Positions 57,374-64,000 of a DNA stretch of 64,000 nucleotides are shown in pieces. The stretch comes from Phytoseiulus persimilis. Taxonomy: Eukaryota > Arthropoda > Arachnida > Mesostigmata > Phytoseiidae. The DNA is taken from positions 14,214,211-14,278,210 of the forward strand of contig CM075104.1 of assembly GCA_037576195.1 (NCBI GenBank). The letters run 5' to 3'. How positions within the stretch are numbered: the stretch's first letter is position 1; every line of letters starts with the position of its first letter. The position numbers and the translations under genes were made by a program. The notes under the pieces are model-generated. The model was given only the letters and a program-made list of their open reading frames with translations, had not been told where the DNA came from and ran no database searches.

Positions 57374-60300
57374 GACATCGACAGCAGCGGCCACGACAGT
57401 CACTGAAACGTTCTCGTCTGTTTCCCGTCAGTCGTGTTGGGAGATTGACGAAGTCACTCCTCCGAGCCAGGGCTAGAGCTCAGTTGAGCAATCAGTGCGC
57501 GTGGTTCATCGAGTGACTTCGGTAGAAGAAGGAGATGAAAGCGAGAACGTGTGCGATGATCATAGATGCAGCTTCGTTGTGAACGGTCTGTTGAACCTTG
57601 GAATGCTCGATTTTTTTTGGGCCCTGGCCCCCCAGAGACGACGTGCGCCCCTCGAGAAACTCCCTGGAGACCGAGTTCCTAGCATTATCTCGGGCAACTG
57701 AAAAGACTCCCTTCCGAACGATCTCGCGTTGTCGCGACTCCAGCCCGAACGGTATTTCGGTCAATAGAACGAACATCGCCTCCAACTCCACTTCTGATGC
57801 GTGGGCCAATGCGTCGTCGAACCGCTCGTTGAAGATCACGTGGGGGATGGAGGGGGGAGCTTTGAAATCGTGATATCGTTCTCGGAGAGTTTGGTAACGT
57901 GTTGAGCACGGTGAATTGAGGAGCGCATTCGCGCTCCCCGATACCTCTACGAATCAGGATGCTGGGAACGGGGAATATGAGGTTGGATTTCAAGAGAGGT
58001 GAAGACAAGGGACGTTGGGAGCTTCGACGGAAGCGGAGCTCGAGAACTTCGCCAACCTCACGACGACGAGCAAAGGTCAGACTTCGCACGTTTCTTGAAA
58101 CGAAGCCGTTGCCTCGAGGTCAGCAGCAACCGGGAAGCGAGATTTTTTGAATCGGGCGCTCTGTGAATGCATGGCCGAGCAGGAGAACGTGAGGTGCGGT
58201 ACGAGTTTTCCTTAGGTACTTTAACACGTTCGTTTTTTCTTGCGTAGAAGAGCACATGCATGTACAGACGCTTTTCCGGCGCTGGCTTAGGGACGTTCGA
58301 GGATGGAGGGAAACCGGTGGCGAAGGGGAGTGCCGTACAAAGCGAATTTTCGGCACCTCTCCACCCACGATTCTACGGAGACGGGTAGAATGGACGCAAT
58401 CGGTCCATTCAAGAAAAGGATGTCTAGGAACAGTCTTTCAGATTCTAGACAGGCCCTTCCGGACGTCTGTCGGGTCTGATGCGATCCGTTACTTTGTTTC
58501 GTCAATAGTTCGTCCTATTGACTGACTCCTCCCGTCTCTCCGAATACAATGTCGAGGCTCGGTTCGCAGCCGCTACCATTCCCGTGACCTTCCATATACC
58601 CAATAATTTCCTCGATTCCAGACGAAATCGAACTCTCCACTCTCCGCTGCATATTTCTAAACGTCGATGGCGAGACTGTGCTTTACGCCAGCAAATATGT
58701 TCGTTCGATCAAAGAAGCCGGGGGCCTAGATATTGGCGCAGTGTTCAGTTGTTCCTCGTTGATGACGAACGCTCGTCCGACTTCATAGGACCGCCGTAAA
58801 TACGTCACTTCAGATACGTCGGATGTTCACCCATCCTTCAATCGCCGACTTGCATGGCTCAGGCGCTTTTATTTTCTATACCTCATTGGCTGCTGTTGAA
58901 GTCATAATGAAGTTTTTTAGGGGTGTGTCTCTCGTGTCGGTTGTTACCTTCTCGTCTTGACTTCATTTCATCAGCGACGTCGTTAAACCGCCTATGGCCG
59001 CCAGTAATACTCTAGCCACGACCGGTGCATTTATCGCCGTTGACTGAGAGAACCGTTCCTCGCGATAGCGGCGATGCGATTCAGCTCTCACAAATGGAGC
59101 GTGACAAGTTGAAGGGCTTTTGAGAAGGTCCCAGACGAAGCTCCGGGCAACTCTTCTAGGTCCGAGGTTCGTCGGGAACTATCGACTCATCAGAACGACG
59201 AACAATCATCCGAGACCAATGATTCACCGATTCTGCGACCAGGATTCGATCGTTCCGTTTCACGGAGCCGAAACTCCCGCTCGCTGGAGTTTTCAAGAGG
59301 AGGACAATGGGATGGACCCTGGAAATCCATTGATCTCAATTTCGCTGAGGATCATTTCGCAGCTTCTGATCATACCGCTCGAGGTCTACGGTCCGCTATG
59401 GTCATCGGTTTCTGGTTCTCACTTCTCACTCACAGACGCGATTCTCGATAAGTGTGCGGTCGTCGCTGCGGCAAGTTCCTGAGGGCTGCAATTGACAACG
59501 ATGAGGAATTCAGCTCTCGAGTGCATCATCTGGGCTCGAAATAGAACGTATTCCACCGACATCGTTCCGTCCCGAAGGTTTCACACTCTGGAATATTCCG
59601 CTCCGAGGTCTTGCGAGGAGCTCATCCCGAGATCCCTCACTTGAACCTCGAGGATCTCTTTGAGGATTCCGAGAAAACTACCTCGAGAAAGTTCGTGCTC
59701 TTCGTTGAGTGAGTGGATCTGATTCTTTGCACGAAACGTATCTCTCCTGCGCGCATCGTGTGAAGCGCGCTCGCAAACAATCCTCCCTCCTTCTGCGTTT
59801 CCTGTTTCATATTATTCTCAACAAATGTCCCGTGCGTTCCGAAGCGGATGAGTTTCACGTTAGACCGTGTCAGAGAAAATCAGAGTGGAAATTGGAACAT
59901 CGGAGAAGTCGATTCGTTTCGGGCTTGATGAGTGCGTACGTGCGTCCAGTAGCTCCCGAGGAGGTTTTGAAAGTCTGTCAAAGATTATTAATCGCTGCTC
60001 CTAATGACGATGTAATGACTTTCGAAGTGGTTTCCCCCTCTTGAGTCGCTGGGGCGGACGACGTTGTTGACCGAGAACTTTGTTGCGCGCGTCGTTGAAG
60101 TCCCCGTCGATTCGTTCGAGTCCGGACGGAACTCGAGAGGAACTTAGCTCGATTCGGGTCCCGTCTTCATTCATCCCAATATAGCACACGGAAGCGTTCT
60201 CCACTTTTGTCCGGGGGCGATCATGTGGCGCAGCCGAGATCCGCTCCGGGAAAAAACGCCGCCGCCACTTCGACGACAAGTTCGGCAAATAAACTGAATC

Positions 60301-63300
60301 CGATCGGTGGTGATGACGACGAGGGAGCGATCGTTCCCGTCCGGCTTGTTGACGACGTTCAACGAAAGTTCAGATCTCTCGGGAGCACGATAATGGCCTC
60401 ATCGGCGGGGAGATAAATTCAGGCTCAGATTGCCTGTTCGAAGTATAACTCGGGGATGTCGAGTACGGCACACACAGCTGTATAATTTGATAAATTTCTT
60501 CTCTGGCACCCGTCTCGCAGCATTTTTCTCCTGAGCCAACGTTGTTCGTTCGATGCCAGAAGGAGAAGTGAAGTGGAAGGGTGGAAAAAAAATAGTCGAG
60601 TGACGTCTTCGCCGCCGTTGCAGAATGCTCGCTCTGCTCGGAGGAGTGGAATTTATGAGCTGTACACTGGCTGTTCGCTACTGCCGTTGTCGCTGGAACT
60701 GATGATGAGCCGGTGATGAGAAGGAGCCACAACCTGTGTTTATCGAAACTTTCACACGCTTGGGTGGTGCCCGTCGGCCGCCGCCGTTGCTGCTGCCTCC
60801 AACGCTACCGGAACGGGTTCGGCTGAAGCTGTCAAAAATTTTTGCTTCTCCAAAGCAACTTTAAAATTTATTCCGATAGCTCGGAAACCCAAGTGAATTC
60901 CTTCGCCCGGACCCAACTTTTCGATTATCAACTTCTTCTCTCTCTCTACCCCGCAGCGTCCTCAGCTCCCCGTCCTTGACTTCCATTGCATGCACAGGAT
61001 ATTTTTTTTGCCCTCCTGAGCCGACTCTCCTGAGCTCGGCCTTCCGCCGTGTGGATGAAAGCTGTGCTATTCTGAAGTATCTGCAGGATTCGCTCCGAAT
61101 CGATGAGTTTTGGCCTGCATTGACTCCGCCAGATGTGGAGACCTCTGAAATCCGGAACGATTAAATGGGCCGACTGACTCGGTGGCCGGGGGACCGAGTC
61201 CCCGAATCGACGTACGGGCAGGAGGCGCACGGACGATGATGCGAGGCAGAAAGTAATTTGATGTCGCCGCGGACCGTTCGAGTCCTCGATGTTGTCACCA
61301 GTGAAAGGTTTTCGGAAGCTTCTCTATCCAATGCTCGCTTCTCTGCTCGAATTCATGCTCGGAGTCCTCATCTTCACGTTGACTTTAGTCATTCAGTCAA
61401 CCGGTGAGCTCGCGCAAACCTCTCGAAACGGAGGATCTGCTGACTCTGGACCTCGAATCGACGTGGGTTTTTCTTCGGTGGCTCGGCCTGCGGGTCCGCC
61501 TAGGCGTCCTTCCCTTCGTTCCCGTTTCTGGCCGCGGCCGGCGGCGGGACGTTGGCAGTAGCGGCAGCGGCCACTTTCCGTTTCCCCGCTGGGAACGAAT
61601 CTCAACCGCTTCCCCCTTGAGTCGGTTTCTCCTGAGAAGTTTAGTGACCGACCGAGCGAGCGACCGGCTGCTGGGCGAGCCACAACCGACAATGGACCTC
61701 AGGAAGTAGCTAAAACGAAGTAATTGCTCCTTAATCGTCACACCGAACCAGCCGTCCAGCCGACTCGCCAGTCAACGAGACTCGGTCGAAGAGTCAAAGT
61801 CTCCTTTTGAAGAAGCGCCCGACGAGGTCCCGTTGTTTTTCAGACGCAGTGGCGACAATTACTGAGGAACTTTCTGCGGATTCGCATCCGGCGAGCTTTA
61901 ATTTAATCCCCGAAGCATTTGGTTCAGTGGGGCATCTTTCGGAAGTGAAAGCATTGTTCTCGGCAAGCAGAGCGGCTTGGATTCATCGCAACCCGACTTA
62001 AATGACAATTACCGAAGGAGAAGTCGGCCCTCGAATGACACCGGTCCGAATGAAAACAAAGTCGTTCCGACCAAACTCATTAATCGTCACCCAACAAGTT
62101 TTGGAACGACTCAAGTGACGGATGAGGGGAGCGGCACTCCAAACTTTGACCTTACTTGAACCATGTCATTAGCGGCGCCAGATTTCTGAGTGTGTCCCGC
62201 GAGGAATGAGTGAAACCGAGGAACGAATCGCAAGCGCGAACCTCGGATGTCCGATGGCGATGGGCAGAGCAAGAGGCCGCCTGTATTTTTTAGTTTTCAG
62301 CGTCAGCCGAAAATTCCTCCTGCTTGTGGTTCGAAGGGACAGGGTGCGGATCCCGCTGAGCTAATCCGAATTGGCCAATCGGACGCCATTGAAAAGTTCA
62401 AAGGTGAACGAGTCAGCCGCAGCGAATTCGACCTTCTTTTCGAGCTCTTTTCTTCCTTAAACGATAGCGTTGTGTATCAATTCATTTACAACTCATGGTG
62501 GCGGATTCCGTAGTGTGAGGGTGGAGAACTGCTGCTCAGCAGATACGGGGACCGAGTGGCGCATTGGGTTCGATTCTCCAAGTCGGCGAAAACTCTCGAT
62601 GGCGGCACCTTGAATAAATTAATACCGTTTCGATTCTCGGGGAGGTGGAAACTCGAGAGAAAAACTGCGTACACTGCGAAGGAGATACCCGGTGGTCAGG
62701 GAATCGTGCGGATGGCAGCATGCGATCGAATTCCTCCAGCTCATCAGCTCACCCGGCTATTCGGCCCTACCGCTTATTCGGCTCGAAGATGGATCCAGCC
62801 GCCTGATTCGGCCGGGAAGCGCCGCTCCGGAGTGGACCTGAGAGACTGGTACTTCTGTACTTGCATTCGTGGTCATCGATTGGCAATGTGATGATTCTCG
62901 GAAGAGAAAGAAATCCTCACATCATGGTGAGGGATGATTCTTGGAGCCGAGCCGTGGAGAAACTCTCCTCGAGGAAATACAAGGCTCATCGTTGTTGCCG
63001 CGCTGTTTTGTCGACTGTAATGATCAAGTGAATGATGAAGTATCGAGTTCACGACTCTGAAACGGGAGCTCCGTATGGGGGTACCGTCATTCTTAATAAA
63101 CATGCGATTCGCTCTTGATCGTATGCAGCTCTGTAACATGGATCCCGTGCTGGGAGGACCTGTGGCGTCGTCTGGAGATTGGTTCCGTTCACCGCAGGCA
63201 GGGGGAAAACACGACTGGCTGAAGGAGCTCAACGGATCTCAATCGTTTCTCCAGCCGGTTGATGAACCGTGGCCCCAGCTCATGCCTCCGGCACGAGCCC

Positions 63301-63975
63301 GAATGGAGGGGGAAGCAGCGCTGATCGCACGCGCGAGAAGACCTCATCGTAGCCCTGCGAATCTGCAGATTCAATTCAGACCGCGCTGAACGCTTGGTTA
63401 TCTCTCATCGGCTCCTCTCCGAATCAGCCAATCGAGCGACTGGAAGAGCGAGCGCGTGAAGCACCTCGGCTCTCAGGTCAGCCCTCGCTACTCCGTCTTC
63501 CATGTTCTCAAATCCGATCATTATTGATCCGATTAGCCTGTGGCGGCTATTATGACTTGCGGACAGACGCCTTCTCGGCTTGGCCTATTATTTTTCGCCC
63601 GGATCGTTGACTGAATTCCCAGATCACCGATGAGGCCACGAAAGATGGACGAACGGAGCAAACACGCGCTATGCAACGCGTAGTTCATCAAATCTCGAGA
63701 CATCGACCGAGGCCGGCGCGGCGGTGGACCGACCGATCGGCCTGCTCTTGGGTTTCTCAATTTATGACTTGCCTAGTGCGACATAAAATACCACTAATTA
63801 CTGTTGGCATAAATCTTGCTCAGCGTTTCGGGTTCGCTGGTCGTTACGTCGGTGGGGTTTATTGCTGCCGCTGTGGCTGATTCTGCCGCCGCGGTCTCCT
63901 TTTGCTCGTCCTGCTCGACAACTCGACTTGAAATGCCCGCCAAATCAAGGTCGGCCGCAGCCGCGCAAGACGAAC

Positions 63976-64000
63976 CATCATCGTCATCAACAACAACAAC
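63976..64000 (+). repeat. ATC then CAA triplet array at the window edge
   Basis: CCATCATCGTCATCAACAAC continues with CAA units to the last base, so the array probably extends beyond the window. Confidence 0.85.

Larger units (their letters stand above)
57334..64000. other. No gene recognised in about 6.7 kb
   Basis: Frames stay below 135 codons and overlap on both strands. CAA-rich triplets begin at 57339 and again at the right edge. A T-arm-like GGGTTCGATTCTCC at 62567-62580 was checked for a tRNA and rejected. Near 61.4-61.7 kb several frames on both strands are open in GC-rich sequence, without motifs. Confidence 0.45.

Noticed and set aside
62560..62585. T-arm-like GGGTTCGATTCTCC
   Set aside because: Four of five stem pairs can form, but no D-arm, no seven-base anticodon loop and no acceptor stem are present upstream.
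1..64000. Consensus donors GTAAGT/GTGAGT as evidence for exons
   Set aside because: By simple count, about fifteen of each word per strand are expected by chance in 64 kb, and what I saw is in that range. Donors were therefore used only together with an acceptor, phase agreement or a start codon.

Overview
This 64 kb window reads as nuclear DNA of an invertebrate eukaryote. There is no bacterial layout: no dense co-directional ORFs, ribosome binding sites, operons, tRNA, rRNA or CRISPR. The base composition is close to balanced, CpG is plainly not depleted (TCGA, CGAT and ATTCG words occur throughout), and microsatellites and mononucleotide runs are scattered along it. Abundant CpG argues against a heavily methylated vertebrate or plant genome. 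A compact arthropod genome, such as a mite, is my best guess, but that is inference with low confidence because no marker gene was recognised.

Most of the window looks intergenic or intronic. The longest uninterrupted reading frame is about 340 codons (16.1-17.1 kb). Because the sequence has few stop codons by composition, frames of 100-180 codons are expected by chance on both strands. I recognised no conserved protein domain with certainty. Every coding call is therefore a candidate exon, based on splice-site shape, phase agreement, codon third-position bias or a start-codon context, and confidences are kept low.

Best candidates, left to right: short ATG frames on both strands at 0.8-3.6 kb; a minus-strand exon behind a long pyrimidine tract at 5.2-5.4 kb; a cluster of four strong plus-strand acceptors at 7.4-8.4 kb; a weak Myb/SANT-like relic at 10.1 kb; a plus-strand exon followed by a long open frame at 15.9-17.1 kb; a plus-strand exon with the clearest codon-position signal of those I tallied (26.35 kb); a possible first coding exon at 27.4 kb; a possible signal-peptide exon at 38.85 kb; a minus-strand two-exon model ending in a transmembrane helix at 40.0-41.2 kb; a secreted-type small frame at 46.0 kb; and a plus-strand two-exon model at 48.5-49.2 kb.

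The firmest features are simple repeats: six poly(C)/poly(G) runs of 11-17 bases, two poly(A) runs, TCG/ATG/CAA triplet arrays, tetranucleotide arrays at 6.6-6.7 and 30.7 kb, a perfect 22-bp palindrome at 30.66 kb and a purine-only-like tract at 5.43-5.52 kb. No functional pathway or novel system can be assembled from what is visible here. Transcript data or a protein search would be needed to turn candidates into genes.
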